Source: CAYTGM01 sp964437365 (GTDB taxonomy: Bacteria > Sumerlaeota > Sumerlaeia > SLMS01). From it: DNA of 64,000 nucleotides. The stretch covers positions 1-64,000 of the forward strand of contig CAYTGM010000026.1 in the NCBI GenBank assembly GCA_964437365.1. The letters run 5' to 3'. This document shows, piece by piece, positions 9,427 through 18,857 of the stretch. The notes below the pieces were generated by a model. The model saw nothing but the letters and a program-made list of their open reading frames with translations, had not been told where the DNA came from and made no database searches. Position 1 is the stretch's first letter. Each line of letters starts with the position of its first letter. Position numbers and translations under genes: made by a program.

Positions 9427-10767
9427 ATGATTTCGGAAAGTAAGATGACTCAGAAAAAGGTAAAATCTGTTCGAGGAATGGGAGATATCCTCCCATGCGG
9501 GCAGAAGAACTTCATATATCAATCTCAAAACTGGTTGTGGGTATGTGATCAGTTTCGGTCCTGGGCTGAAGTCCATGGTTATCGGTATATAGAAACGCCG
9601 GTTGTAGAGGAATTGGAACTCTTCAAAAGAACCAGTGGCGAAACTTCCGATATCGTTGGCAAAGAGATGTATCTTGTCGGACGTTCTTCTGCTGAAGGTC
9701 CAACAGACTTTTCTCTGGCGATGCGTCCAGAAGGAAGCGCCGGAGTTTGTAGAGCTGTTTCGGAGCATGGACTTTCGCGTAACCAACCAGAATTAAAGTT
9801 CTACTATATTGCTCCGATGTTCAGAAGCGAACGGCCCCAGCGGGGACGTTATAGACAACACACCCAAGTAGGGATCGAGATCTTCAAAGAAGAAGGGGCT
9901 GCTACGGATGTTGAGGTTCTCTCTCTTCAATACGGCTTCTATCGAAAGCTCGGTTTGAAAGAGATAACCCTCAAATTGAATTCTGTTGGTGACAAGGATT
10001 GTCGTCCTGTCTACCGAAAGGTGCTCATCGAGTATCTGGAACAGTTTAAGGATGCGATGAGTGAGGATTCAAAGTCCAGGCTATATACGAACCCTCTTCG
10101 CTGTCTCGATTCCAAAGATCCGAAAGATCAAGAGCTCTTCAAGGATGCGCCTTCGATTCTGGACTATCTGAATGATGATTGCAAAGACCACTTTGACGAG
10201 GTGAAGCTGGGGCTGGATAAGCTGGGCATCCCTTACGAGATCGATTCAAGGCTAGTGCGCGGTCTTGATTACTACACAAAAACGGCCTTTGAATTCAGCT
10301 GCGAAACCCTCGATGGTTCCATCAAGGTCATCGGAGGGGGAGGGCGTTATGACGGGCTTGTTGAACAGATCGGCGGGGCTCCGACACCGGGTATTGGTTT
10401 TGGGTCCAGTATCGAGCGTATACTTCTGGCTGTGGAAAGTCAGAAGATCACCGTGCCTGCGTCTGTCTCAGCTTCTGTCCTGGTTGCCTACCTCGATTCA
10501 GGTGTTAAGTACGATGCCTTGGCTTTAACCGAGGAGTTGCGAGATTCTGGGGTTTATACTGACTTTATCTACCAGGCGAAAAACCTTGGAAAGCAAATGA
10601 AAGAAGCTTCGAATAAAGACGTCGACTTCGTGGTGATTGTCGGAGGCGAAGAGTGGGACCGAGGTGAAGTGATGTTGAAGCACTTCAAGACAAGGGAACA
10701 GGAAGTACTGCCAAAGGAAAAGCTACTCGAACGATTGTCAGCTTTGCTCAACTCCAGGCAAGTATAG
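9427..10767 (+). CDS. hisS: Histidyl-tRNA synthetase
   Basis: A class II aminoacyl-tRNA synthetase that charges tRNA-His. The protein has about 446 residues. The N-terminal KSVRGMGDILP motif is followed by motif 2, MFRSERPQRGRYRQH, the HisA signature LVRGLDYYTKTAFE, and motif 3 at GIGFGSSIERIL. The C-terminal anticodon-binding domain begins near residue 345 (VLVAYLDSG). A second ATG at 9445 has GGAAAGTAAG upstream and may be the real start. It is followed closely by aroB on the same strand. Confidence 0.96.
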   Translation: MISESKMTQKKVKSVRGMGDILPCGQKNFIYQSQNWLWVCDQFRSWAEVHGYRYIETPVVEELELFKRTSGETSDIVGKEMYLVGRSSAEGPTDFSLAMRPEGSAGVCRAVSEHGLSRNQPELKFYYIAPMFRSERPQRGRYRQHTQVGIEIFKEEGAATDVEVLSLQYGFYRKLGLKEITLKLNSVGDKDCRPVYRKVLIEYLEQFKDAMSEDSKSRLYTNPLRCLDSKDPKDQELFKDAPSILDYLNDDCKDHFDEVKLGLDKLGIPYEIDSRLVRGLDYYTKTAFEFSCETLDGSIKVIGGGGRYDGLVEQIGGAPTPGIGFGSSIERILLAVESQKITVPASVSASVLVAYLDSGVKYDALALTEELRDSGVYTDFIYQAKNLGKQMKEASNKDVDFVVIVGGEEWDRGEVMLKHFKTREQEVLPKEKLLERLSALLNSRQV

Positions 10768-10786
10768 ATCAGAAAAGAGGTTAAGC

Positions 10787-11896
10787 ATGGAAGGAACCGT
10801 GAGAACTGAGATTATTGTAGATCTTCATGAGAGATCCTACGGTATTTTTGTCGGAGAAAACCTTCTTCTTGATTTTGCTTCTTATTTTGAAAAGGTGGGA
10901 AAAGATCGAAAGGTTTTTATCGTCTGCGATGAAGCCGTTGCATCAACTCACCTGCCTGTACTTCAAGAGAGTCTCAACAAAAAGTCCGTCGTGTACCACC
11001 ATCTAACTCTTCCCTCTGGTGAGAGAACCAAAGATATCCAGTATCTTGAAAAAATATGGAACAGCCTCTGTGAGTATAAGTATACGCGCAAGGATTTATT
11101 GGTGGCAATGGGTGGAGGTGTCATAGGAGATCTTGCAGGGTTTGCTGCGGCGACCTATCTGCGGGGAATTGAGTTCATACAGGTTCCAACAACATTGCTC
11201 GCCATGGTAGACTCGAGTGTTGGTGGAAAAACAGGAATGAATAATTCCTATGGGAAGAATCTGATTGGTTCTTTCTGGCAACCTCGCCTTGTTATAGCCG
11301 ATCTCTTGACCTTAAAAACCCTCGCAAAAGAAGAGGTCGTTTCAGCACTTGCTGAAGTCATCAAGTATGGTGTTATATACGATAGCTCATTCTTCGATTG
11401 GTTGGAGAAAAACATCAAGGGGCTTGTGGCAGGGGACCTTAAGCTTCTTGCATCTGCGGTCAAACGCAGCTGCGAGATCAAAGCCGATGTGGTTGCTCGG
11501 GATGAACGCGAAGGAGGATTACGGCGGATTCTGAACTTTGGCCACACGATAGGGCACGCTGTTGAAAACGCTGCAGGCTACGGAGTTATTCGTCATGGAG
11601 AGGCAATAGCCGTCGGGATGGTTGAGGAATCAAAGCTTGGGCTTAAAGAGGATTCAGCATGGTCAGACTCAGAACATGATCGGCTCGTCAGGCTGATAGA
11701 AGCAGCTGGACTGCCCACAAGAGTTCCTGCAGAGCTACAACTTTCGAATGAACAACTTCTGGAAGCGGCCAGGGCTGACAAAAAGAATACCGATACTAGG
11801 ATTGTCTGTATGGTTCCCTCCAAAATGGGTGAGGTGTTACCTGTTTCTTATGATGCTGCACGGATTGAAGCTGTTTTCCAACAGATGGCGACTTAA
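10787..11896 (+). CDS. aroB: 3-Dehydroquinate synthase
   Basis: AroB converts DAHP to 3-dehydroquinate, the second step of the shikimate pathway, using NAD and a metal. The 369-residue length is normal. Signatures are the NAD loop MGGGVIGDLAGFAAATYLRG, then VPTTLLAMVDSSVGGKTG, the metal-ligand Glu in LAEVIKYGVIYD and the His ligands in NFGHTIGHAVE and RHGEAIAVGM. It lies 19 bases after hisS and probably shares its transcript. The predicted N-terminus MEGTVRTEI is short and fits the family. Confidence 0.97.
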   Translation: MEGTVRTEIIVDLHERSYGIFVGENLLLDFASYFEKVGKDRKVFIVCDEAVASTHLPVLQESLNKKSVVYHHLTLPSGERTKDIQYLEKIWNSLCEYKYTRKDLLVAMGGGVIGDLAGFAAATYLRGIEFIQVPTTLLAMVDSSVGGKTGMNNSYGKNLIGSFWQPRLVIADLLTLKTLAKEEVVSALAEVIKYGVIYDSSFFDWLEKNIKGLVAGDLKLLASAVKRSCEIKADVVARDEREGGLRRILNFGHTIGHAVENAAGYGVIRHGEAIAVGMVEESKLGLKEDSAWSDSEHDRLVRLIEAAGLPTRVPAELQLSNEQLLEAARADKKNTDTRIVCMVPSKMGEVLPVSYDAARIEAVFQQMAT

Positions 11897-12018
11897 TCAG
11901 AGTTTCAACGTTCACTTACTCCTCAAAGACAAAATCATGACAGAAATCTACATTGCTTGACCTCTGAGGCATGTGAACTCTAGACTTCATGCAAATCTGA
12001 TCAAGGATCTGTTTTTTC

Positions 12019-13422
12019 ATGAGTCTTTCACGTCGCCACTTCTTTCAAATGTCAGCTGCTGTCACAGCCGGGTTCGCCGGCTTGAGGGCGCTTGGTTCCT
12101 CTGCTCAGGCAAACCCTGCTCCCGGTATTAGTTCCGCAAAGAGCGGTAGGCTAAATGCTGACCCCGAGGGAATCTTTGATCTCGCTCCCGGTTTTTCTTA
12201 TACGGTCGTTTCAATGATGGGGGATAGAATGTCTGACGGGTTACTTGTCCCTGGACGTCCTGACGGGATGGCCTGCTTTACGGGAAGAGGCGACCGCGTC
12301 GTTCTTGTCAGAAACCACGAACTTCTTCCTCAGGCATTTTCCGAAGCAGCGACTGGTCCCAATTTTGAATATCTGGATCAAATTGATTCTTCCAAGATAT
12401 ACGACAATGGAAGTGGCAAACCGTGCGGTGGCGGGACCTCGCACGTTATTTTTGATACAAAGAAACAAGAGGTCGTTGACCAGAGACTTAGCCTGATGGG
12501 AACCGTCAGGAATTGCGCAGGAGGACCTACTCCATGGAACAGTTGGATTACCTGCGAGGAGTCTGTCAATAAAGCCGGCGAAATCCTTGTGGAAGGACAA
12601 CAGCTCGAAAAAGATCACGGATATAACTTTGAAGTTCCCGCGATACTAAATGGAGAGCTGGCCGCCCCCGTTCCACTTGCAGATATGGGACGCTTCAATC
12701 ATGAAGCTGTTGCTGTAGATCCCTTATCAGGAATCGTCTATCAAACGGAAGATAGACACGATGGGCTCATCTATCGATTCATCCCCAACACACCGGGCAG
12801 GCTTGAAGAGGGCGGAAAGCTTCAGGCGCTTGTCGTCAAAGGCAAACCCAGTCTCGACACTCGAAATTGGGATAACCCAGGGCTTATTAAGCCGGGTGAT
12901 AAAATGGAAGTCGAATGGATAGATATTGAAGACGTTGAAGCACCACAGGATGACCTTAGATTTCAGGGTTTTGAAAAAGGAGCCGCACGCTTTGCCCGAG
13001 GAGAAGGAATGTGGTACGGTAAAGGAGAAGTATATTTTGCATGTACCAACGGTGGCGAAGCAAAGAAAGGTCAGGTCTGGAGATATACTCCGAGCGAATT
13101 TGAGGGAACAACAAAAGAAACTGAGAGTCCCGGAATCATTGAACTCTTCGTGGAACCGAATGATGGAACAATCATTGAAAATGCGGACAACCTCACTGTG
13201 GCTCCCTGGGGTGACATTATCGTTTGTGAAGATGGATCAGGTCCTGATCAGTTTCTTCTTGGTATCAATCAGAAAGGAGAGGTCTATAAGCTTGGAAGAA
13301 ACGCGATCAGTGCTTCAGAGCTTGCAGGTGTGTGTTTCTCTCCAGATGGCAGCACCCTCTTCGTGAATATACAGCACAATGGGATAACCCTGGCTATCAC
13401 TGGTCCATGGCCCAAGGCTTGA
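12019..13422 (+). CDS. Tat-exported PhoX-family (DUF839) protein
   Basis: The N-terminus has a twin-arginine signal, SRRHFFQMSAAVTAG, followed by an Ala-rich region, so the protein is folded and cofactor-loaded before export. The mature part matches PhoX/DUF839 beta-propellers: VVSMMGDRMSDG, LVRNHELLP, CAGGPTPWNSWITCEES, MGRFNHEAVAVDP, YQTEDR, and near the end NLTVAPWGDIIVCEDG. PhoX proteins are calcium- and iron-dependent phosphatases, but many DUF839 members have no tested activity. At 467 residues it is a short member. It stands alone between aroB and a convergent epimerase gene. Confidence 0.87.
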   Translation: MSLSRRHFFQMSAAVTAGFAGLRALGSSAQANPAPGISSAKSGRLNADPEGIFDLAPGFSYTVVSMMGDRMSDGLLVPGRPDGMACFTGRGDRVVLVRNHELLPQAFSEAATGPNFEYLDQIDSSKIYDNGSGKPCGGGTSHVIFDTKKQEVVDQRLSLMGTVRNCAGGPTPWNSWITCEESVNKAGEILVEGQQLEKDHGYNFEVPAILNGELAAPVPLADMGRFNHEAVAVDPLSGIVYQTEDRHDGLIYRFIPNTPGRLEEGGKLQALVVKGKPSLDTRNWDNPGLIKPGDKMEVEWIDIEDVEAPQDDLRFQGFEKGAARFARGEGMWYGKGEVYFACTNGGEAKKGQVWRYTPSEFEGTTKETESPGIIELFVEPNDGTIIENADNLTVAPWGDIIVCEDGSGPDQFLLGINQKGEVYKLGRNAISASELAGVCFSPDGSTLFVNIQHNGITLAITGPWPKA

Positions 13423-13494
13423 AGAGACCTGACGACATTCGTAGTTTATTGATTTTCACATGAATGTATGCTGGGAGACATCTCTGTAGAGAGC

Positions 13495-14454
13495 TCATGC
13501 GGATTTGCCACGAGACCTCTTGCAGAGCTCTGCCGCTGCTTCTTGCCACTCTGGATAAGTAAACTTGAACCCTGCATCCAGCAGGCGCCCCGGAACAACA
13601 CGTCTGCTCTTAAGCAGAAGCTCTGTCTCTGTGCGCATAAAGATGGCCCCAATTTCAAGCATCCACTTCGTCGCGGGAAGGCCAATCGGTATCCCCCATG
13701 ACTTTCGGATGTCCTTCATGAACTCCCGGTTAGTAACAGGGTTGGGAGAGGCTACGTTCACTGCTCCTTCTATTTCATCATTGTCTATAATAAACTGAAT
13801 GGCATTTATGAAGTCGGTCTCATGAATCCAGGAAACATACTGGTTCCCCTTCCCATTGGTTCCTCCAAGACCGACTTTAACAATAGACAAAATCGTATCG
13901 AAAATCCCCCCGCGATCCGGACTCATGACCATGGCTGATCGCAACGCAACCTTTCTGGTGTCAGGATGACTGCCGGCAAAGAAAGCCTCCTCCCAGGACT
14001 TCGCTACGTCTATACTGAAATTCCATTTAGGGGGTGCTCCTGGCTCATCTCCTCCCAAATCACCATTCTTCTCGTCCATCGCTTTATCCAGGGAGTGTCT
14101 ATAGATGGTTGCTGTGCTAGCATTAAGCCAGATTGCAGGTGGTGTCTTCAAACCATCGAGCGCATCCGAGAGCACATTCGTCGCATCAACGCGCGATTCT
14201 TTGATCATTCTTTGGTTTTTCTTATTATATCGGCAATTTACTGACTTGCCTGCAAGATTGATCAATACATCACAACCTTCAAGCTCCGACGTCCAATCAC
14301 CTCGATGACGTCCATCCCATTCTACTAATTTCCCTTTGATCGACCTGTTTTGTGTGTGACGGGAAAGGACCACCACTTGATCGCCTCTTTGTTCATAGTG
14401 TCGCGCGAGAATCTGCCCTACTTGCCCGGTGCCTCCTGCAATGACGAATTTTAT
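13495..14454 (-). CDS. TIGR01777-type NAD(P)-dependent epimerase, apparent ATA start
   Basis: An SDR-fold protein of about 320 residues, similar to YfcH/SDR39U1. The dinucleotide loop is FVIAGGTGQVGQIL, followed by DVLINLAGKSVNCRYN, LNASTATIYRH and a C-terminal DUF1731-like segment (RRVVPGRLLDAGFKFTYPEW). The usual start MKFVIAGGTG is read here as IKFVIAGGTG, with ATA at 14452-14454 where ATG is expected. AGGAACAGG sits five bases ahead, in ribosome-site position. The in-frame ATG farther upstream (14514) has no such site. Either ATA is used, or a start mutation has lowered expression. Substrate unknown. It is convergent with the PhoX-like gene. Confidence 0.83.
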   Translation of the reverse strand: MKFVIAGGTGQVGQILARHYEQRGDQVVVLSRHTQNRSIKGKLVEWDGRHRGDWTSELEGCDVLINLAGKSVNCRYNKKNQRMIKESRVDATNVLSDALDGLKTPPAIWLNASTATIYRHSLDKAMDEKNGDLGGDEPGAPPKWNFSIDVAKSWEEAFFAGSHPDTRKVALRSAMVMSPDRGGIFDTILSIVKVGLGGTNGKGNQYVSWIHETDFINAIQFIIDNDEIEGAVNVASPNPVTNREFMKDIRKSWGIPIGLPATKWMLEIGAIFMRTETELLLKSRRVVPGRLLDAGFKFTYPEWQEAAAELCKRSRGKSA

Positions 14455-14625
14455 GAAAGCCTGTTCCTGATTAAGAATGTGGTTGTGAGACGAACAAAGC
14501 AGATTGAGATGCATGCAGGAGAGGGTCAATGCGTAGTGGAAAGGAATAACTTGTTGAGCTCCCGTTTGGATCGGCTAATTTAAGCAAGAGGCGCACAACA
14601 AATCAGATTTTTTTCGGGAACATCT

Positions 14626-15777
14626 ATGCAGTTTACATTCGACAGCAACATCCCCTGCGGCAACGGGATGAATTTCCAGGTCAAAAAAGAAAATACCGTT
14701 CAGTTCGAAATCCGAGAGGACACCGGCTCAGATGACAAGCAATGGTTTCATTTCAAGGTGGCTGGAGCAGCCGGAAAGAACCTGACCTTTCGTCTTATCA
14801 ATACCGATAAAACAAATATTCCATGTTTTTGGAATGCAAACTGGCCGGTTATTTCCACTGACCAGGGAAAAACCTGGAAACACATTAACGCACCAGGTGT
14901 GCATCAATATTCCTCCGGAGTCTTTGAGTTTTCCGTTGAAATATCCAATGATGAAGTCCTCCTGGCTTCTCACTTTCCTTATGGAGTCAAAGAACTCGAA
15001 TCAGATATCAAGCGGTGGGGAGAAGACTCACGCGTTACCGTTTCTGAACTTGGCAAAAGCCTTGAAGGAAGGCCTATCTCACTCCTCACACTCTCGGATC
15101 TGCCGAAAAACAGCAAACCCAGGAAAGCAATATGGCTGACATCGCGCCAGCACGCAGCTGAATCTCCAGCCTCATTCGCGCTTCAGGGGGCTATCGATGA
15201 GCTTCTGCTGGGAGCTGAGGCCTCCCAGGATTATCTCAAGGACGCCATTGTCTTCGTCGTTCCCATGATCAATCCTGATGGAGTAGAAGCTGGGAATTAC
15301 AGGGATAATGCTCTAGGTCAGAATTTAAACCGATTCTGGAACGCACCTACAGAAGAGACGCCGGAAGTTGCACTCGTGACGAAAGCTGTCGATGAGTGGG
15401 TCTCAGAAGGTAACCCTTTCGATCTGTTTATTGATTTCCACGCTGATTCATCAGCGCATGAGCACTACCTGTTTCACTACGGTGGTCCAGCTCGCGCAAC
15501 CGCTGAGTCCGAAGAGTACCAGAGAAGAGTTGCGCGTTTTCTGCGAAAAGCAGCTTCTGAATGCCCCTTCATCTTGAATGGAAAAGGGAAAGTTGTCGAG
15601 TTTTCACCAGGGATCAGCTACCATTACATGCGCGAAAAGTATGGGGTTCTTTCCTTTATTCCTGAGGGTGGTTACAACCAGGTCACGTTCGGGAGAAAAT
15701 CAGGCACCTATCTTGACCCGGAGGCTCACCGGTCTGTTGGGCGGGGTCTCGTCAGGGCGTTTGTCGATTTGATTTAA
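14626..15777 (+). CDS. M14-family zinc carboxypeptidase, cytosolic type
   Basis: The 383-residue protein has an N-terminal beta-sandwich (about 1-120), typical of cytosolic carboxypeptidase-like M14 members, and then the peptidase domain. The zinc site is H-x-x-E in RQHAAESPAS plus His in FIDFHAD. The substrate Asn/Arg region is YRDNALGQNLNRFW, and the catalytic Glu is in FIPEGGYN. No signal peptide is seen, so the enzyme is probably cytoplasmic. Members remove C-terminal residues, in some cases from Glu-rich tails; the substrate here is unknown. It is monocistronic, followed by about 230 bases before the nuo genes. Confidence 0.88.
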   Translation: MQFTFDSNIPCGNGMNFQVKKENTVQFEIREDTGSDDKQWFHFKVAGAAGKNLTFRLINTDKTNIPCFWNANWPVISTDQGKTWKHINAPGVHQYSSGVFEFSVEISNDEVLLASHFPYGVKELESDIKRWGEDSRVTVSELGKSLEGRPISLLTLSDLPKNSKPRKAIWLTSRQHAAESPASFALQGAIDELLLGAEASQDYLKDAIVFVVPMINPDGVEAGNYRDNALGQNLNRFWNAPTEETPEVALVTKAVDEWVSEGNPFDLFIDFHADSSAHEHYLFHYGGPARATAESEEYQRRVARFLRKAASECPFILNGKGKVVEFSPGISYHYMREKYGVLSFIPEGGYNQVTFGRKSGTYLDPEAHRSVGRGLVRAFVDLI

Positions 15778-15947
15778 ATCGAATTATGAGAGGGCTTTAG
15801 TAGGGTCGCTTTGCGTCGATTTGCGCTCTTTGTCTGCCTGGCAATGCGATGATCCCTTTCAAATCTTTCGCGCTGGAGTACAGATGGGGACAGGTGAGGG
15901 TTTTGCAATTGACAGATACCCGGCTGAAAGGGTTTGTTTCCGCGGGT

Positions 15948-15965
15948 TTGTGATCTTTTTCACAA
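15948..15965. promoter_or_regulatory. CRP/FNR-type palindromic operator upstream of nuoA
   Basis: TTGTGA-N6-TCACAA is a perfect inverted repeat matching the CRP-family half-site TGTGA. It is centred about 51 bases before the nuoA ATG. A possible -10 element, TATGCT, lies at 15974-15979; that would put the operator over the -35 region. Whether it activates or represses cannot be told from the sequence. Confidence 0.55.
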
Positions 15966-16007
15966 GCAACCTGTATGCTTATCTATTTCAACCCATAACG
16001 GAAAGCT

Positions 16008-16421
16008 ATGAGCACCCTTAATCAACTCGCGACCACCTCGATCGAACAGGCCTTTATCCCTGTTCTCATTATGTTTCTTATCGCCATTGGGTTTATGGCA
16101 TTCAGTCTGATCGTTTCACCTCTTCTTGGCAAGAGTAAGCCCAACCAGGCCAAGCTGGAGCCCTATGAATGTGGTGTTCCAACTGTCGGAACTGCAAGAG
16201 TTCAGGTTTTTGTCCGCTTTTACCTCGTGGCTCTTCTGTTTCTGCTCTTTGACATGGAAGTTGTTTATATCGTTGTATGGGCGCTGGCCATGACTCACCA
16301 GGAAAACGCCATGGTGCCTGGATTTGTCGGTTATTCGATGATTCTCATGCTCTGCTACATGGTTATCCTGTTAGTTGGCCTCGTTTACGAATGGAAAAAA
16401 GGAGCACTCAATTGGAATTAA
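16008..16421 (+). CDS. nuoA: NADH-quinone oxidoreductase subunit A
   Basis: A membrane subunit of respiratory complex I with three transmembrane helices, 137 residues. The signature KLEPYECGVPTVGTARVQVF is followed by YLVALLFLLFDMEVVY, containing the conserved acidic residues of the second helix. It is the first gene of a nuoABCDEF run. The following nuoB begins inside its last codons, so translation is probably coupled. A CRP-type palindrome lies upstream. Confidence 0.96.
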   Translation: MSTLNQLATTSIEQAFIPVLIMFLIAIGFMAFSLIVSPLLGKSKPNQAKLEPYECGVPTVGTARVQVFVRFYLVALLFLLFDMEVVYIVVWALAMTHQENAMVPGFVGYSMILMLCYMVILLVGLVYEWKKGALNWN

Positions 16422-16936
16422 CAACAGATACCGGTGTTATTCCGGGAACTAAAGAGGGAACGACAGATTTTGTTACTCTCCAGGCTCCTGAGGACGCACT
16501 GACAAAAACACTGACCGACGCTATCGGATACGCAAGAAAGAACTCAATCTGGCCCGTGATGATGGGACTGAGCTGCTGCGCCATTGAAATGATGGGAACC
16601 GCAGCCTCACGCTTTGACCTCGCCCGCTTCGGTGCCGAGGTTTTCCGCCCCTCACCCCGTCAGGCCGACCTCATGATTGTCGCCGGAACCGTCACCAAGA
16701 AAATGGCTCCCGTTGTTCGCCGAATCTATGACCAGATGGCTGAGCCCAAGTGGGTCATCGCCATGGGCGCCTGTTCATCCTGCGGCGGCATGTACAACGT
16801 TTATTCAGTACTGCAGGGGGTCGATGAAATCGTCCCTGTGGACGTCTATGTACCCGGCTGCCCTCCTCGTCCCGAAGCACTTATCTATGGCATTATGCAG
16901 CTGCAGAAAAAAGTCGGCAGAACACCCGTCTTCTAA
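16412..16936 (+). CDS. nuoB: NADH-quinone oxidoreductase subunit B
   Basis: A peripheral-arm subunit of complex I carrying iron-sulfur cluster N2, the last cluster before quinone. It has 174 residues from a TTG at 16412 preceded by AAAGGAG; an in-frame ATG at 16391 is the alternative. Four Cys ligands are visible: the tandem pair in GLSCCAIEMMG, one in MGACSSCGG and one in YVPGCPPRPEA. It overlaps the end of nuoA by 10 bases. nuoC follows after 26 bases. Confidence 0.95.
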   Translation: MELTTDTGVIPGTKEGTTDFVTLQAPEDALTKTLTDAIGYARKNSIWPVMMGLSCCAIEMMGTAASRFDLARFGAEVFRPSPRQADLMIVAGTVTKKMAPVVRRIYDQMAEPKWVIAMGACSSCGGMYNVYSVLQGVDEIVPVDVYVPGCPPRPEALIYGIMQLQKKVGRTPVF

Positions 16937-16962
16937 CTTTTGTTAATACATGGAGAGCCCCG

Positions 16963-17538
16963 TTGGCTATTGATCTGGAAAAATTACAGGAACTCTTAAA
17001 GAATAAATTCACAGAGTATTTCGGCGATAAGGTTAAGTCCGTCGACTTAACAGAGCGAAATGAAGTGGTGATGGAAGTTGACCGTGAAATCATTGTCGAT
17101 GTGTGCGAAAAGCTTCGTGACGACAGTGATTTTCAATTCGACTTCTGTTCGTACATCACTGGCATTGATAACATGTCTAGAGGTAAATCACCCCGGTTTG
17201 AAGTGATTTACCAGCTCTATTCGACAAGAAAAACTCATCGGATGCGCGTTAAGGCTGCGGTACCCGAAGATGATCCAACAATCGACACCGTTGAAGGTGT
17301 CTGGAAGACAGCGAACTGGCTTGAGCGCGAAACTTTCGACATGTTCGGAATTATCTTCAACAATCACTCTGACCTTCGCCGAATTCTCATGCCAGAGGAT
17401 TGGGAAGGGTATCCCCTTCGTAAAGACTTCCCTCTCGGTGGTGTGAAGTCATTCTACTTCAAACGCAGCACGGAACCTCGCGCGGGCGAGCCCAAGAACC
17501 TCGTTCCCCGTATCCGCGAACAGCTTTCAGACATTTAA
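16963..17538 (+). CDS. nuoC: NADH-quinone oxidoreductase subunit C
   Basis: The 30-kDa subunit of the complex I peripheral arm, 191 residues, with a TTG start preceded by TGGAGAG. Family landmarks are FDFCSYITGID, then VWKTANWLERETFDMFGI and RRILMPEDWEGYPLRKDFPL. It is separate from nuoD here, not fused as in enterobacteria. It helps form the interface with NuoB and NuoD. Confidence 0.95.
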   Translation: MAIDLEKLQELLKNKFTEYFGDKVKSVDLTERNEVVMEVDREIIVDVCEKLRDDSDFQFDFCSYITGIDNMSRGKSPRFEVIYQLYSTRKTHRMRVKAAVPEDDPTIDTVEGVWKTANWLERETFDMFGIIFNNHSDLRRILMPEDWEGYPLRKDFPLGGVKSFYFKRSTEPRAGEPKNLVPRIREQLSDI

Positions 17539-17583
17539 CAGCAAACGCACAGGACCGATTTAGGAAAGGTTGAGTTCCATAGC

Positions 17584-18798
17584 ATGGCGACAACGAAACG
17601 CACGGTAGAGTTACCTGTTCAAAATATCGAAAGTATGACCCTTAACATGGGTCCACAGCACCCGTCTACACACGGTGTTCTCCGAGTAGTCCTGGATCTC
17701 GATGGTGAGATTATCAACAAGTGCACCTGTCACCTTGGATATCTCCACCGCGCGAAAGAAAAGCATGCTGAGCATAAGACTTTTCACCAGTTTATTCCCT
17801 ACACAGACCGTATGGATTACCTGGCGCCCATGTCCAATAACACAGGTTTTTGCCTGACAGTTGAGAAAGCACTGGGGCTCGAGATAACACCAAGATGTAA
17901 ATATATACGGACTCTGCTTTGTGAACTTGCACGTATTTCTGCTCACCTGCTTTGGCTTGGAACAGGAGCTCTCGAGCTCGGTGCCATGACCATCTTCATG
18001 TGGGCATTTACTCAGCGCGAAAAGATATACGACATTTACGAGTGGATCTGCGGTGCACGTTTCACTGTTAGCTATATGCGTGTCGGTGGCGTAGCTCGTC
18101 CTGATTACCCCGAATGGCGCAAGATGGTACGCGAGTTTCTCGATCAATACATGGATACTCACCGCGACCTGGAAACGATGCTGAACGGCAATGAAATCTT
18201 CCTGAACCGTATGATTGATATTGGTCCAATCTCTAAAGAGGACGCGATCTCACTTGGACTCTCCGGCCCATCCCTCCGTGCAAGCGGCGTCGATTACGAT
18301 ATTCGTAAGGACACTCCTTATCTCGCATACGAAGAATTGGACTGGGAAGTGGCCACAGAAACTAAAGGTGACTGCCTCGCTCGCTACTTTGTGCGCATGA
18401 AGGAAATCAAAGAGTCCTGGAAAATTGCAAATCAGGCACTTGAGAAACTCGAAAAGCATTCCGGCGAACGGATGAATATAGATAACCCCAAAGTTATCTT
18501 TCCACCTAAAGAAAACGTGAAGAAGTCGATGGAAGATCTGATCCATCATTTCCTTCTCGCCTCAGAAGGTTTCAAAGTTCCCCCACAGGAAGTCTATCAG
18601 GCTATCGAAGGGCCGAAGGGCGAACTTGGGTGGTTCCTCGTATCAGACGGCGGGTCGAAAGCTTATCGCCTCGGTATTCGAAGCCCCAGCTTCATTAACC
18701 TTCAATCGCTTGAGGCAATGAGTCTTGGACAGACAGTTGCCGATATTGTGGCTATCATCGCTTCCCTCGACCCGGTTATGGGCGAGGTTGACAGATAA
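17584..18798 (+). CDS. nuoD: NADH-quinone oxidoreductase subunit D
   Basis: The 49-kDa subunit that forms the quinone pocket with NuoB. It has 404 residues. Motifs are MGPQHPSTHGVLR near the N-terminus, LGYLHRAKEKHAEHKTFHQF, YLAPMSNNTGF, and the C-terminal KAYRLGIRSPSFINLQSL and DIVAIIASLDPVMGEVDR. Evolutionarily it is a hydrogenase large-subunit relative without metal-binding Cys. It lies 45 bases after nuoC in the same operon. Confidence 0.97.
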   Translation: MATTKRTVELPVQNIESMTLNMGPQHPSTHGVLRVVLDLDGEIINKCTCHLGYLHRAKEKHAEHKTFHQFIPYTDRMDYLAPMSNNTGFCLTVEKALGLEITPRCKYIRTLLCELARISAHLLWLGTGALELGAMTIFMWAFTQREKIYDIYEWICGARFTVSYMRVGGVARPDYPEWRKMVREFLDQYMDTHRDLETMLNGNEIFLNRMIDIGPISKEDAISLGLSGPSLRASGVDYDIRKDTPYLAYEELDWEVATETKGDCLARYFVRMKEIKESWKIANQALEKLEKHSGERMNIDNPKVIFPPKENVKKSMEDLIHHFLLASEGFKVPPQEVYQAIEGPKGELGWFLVSDGGSKAYRLGIRSPSFINLQSLEAMSLGQTVADIVAIIASLDPVMGEVDR

Positions 18799-18857
18799 TT
18801 ATAGACAGGCCAGGGCTCAGAGCTCTGGCTCTTTCATTCACCAGGATTCAATAGATT

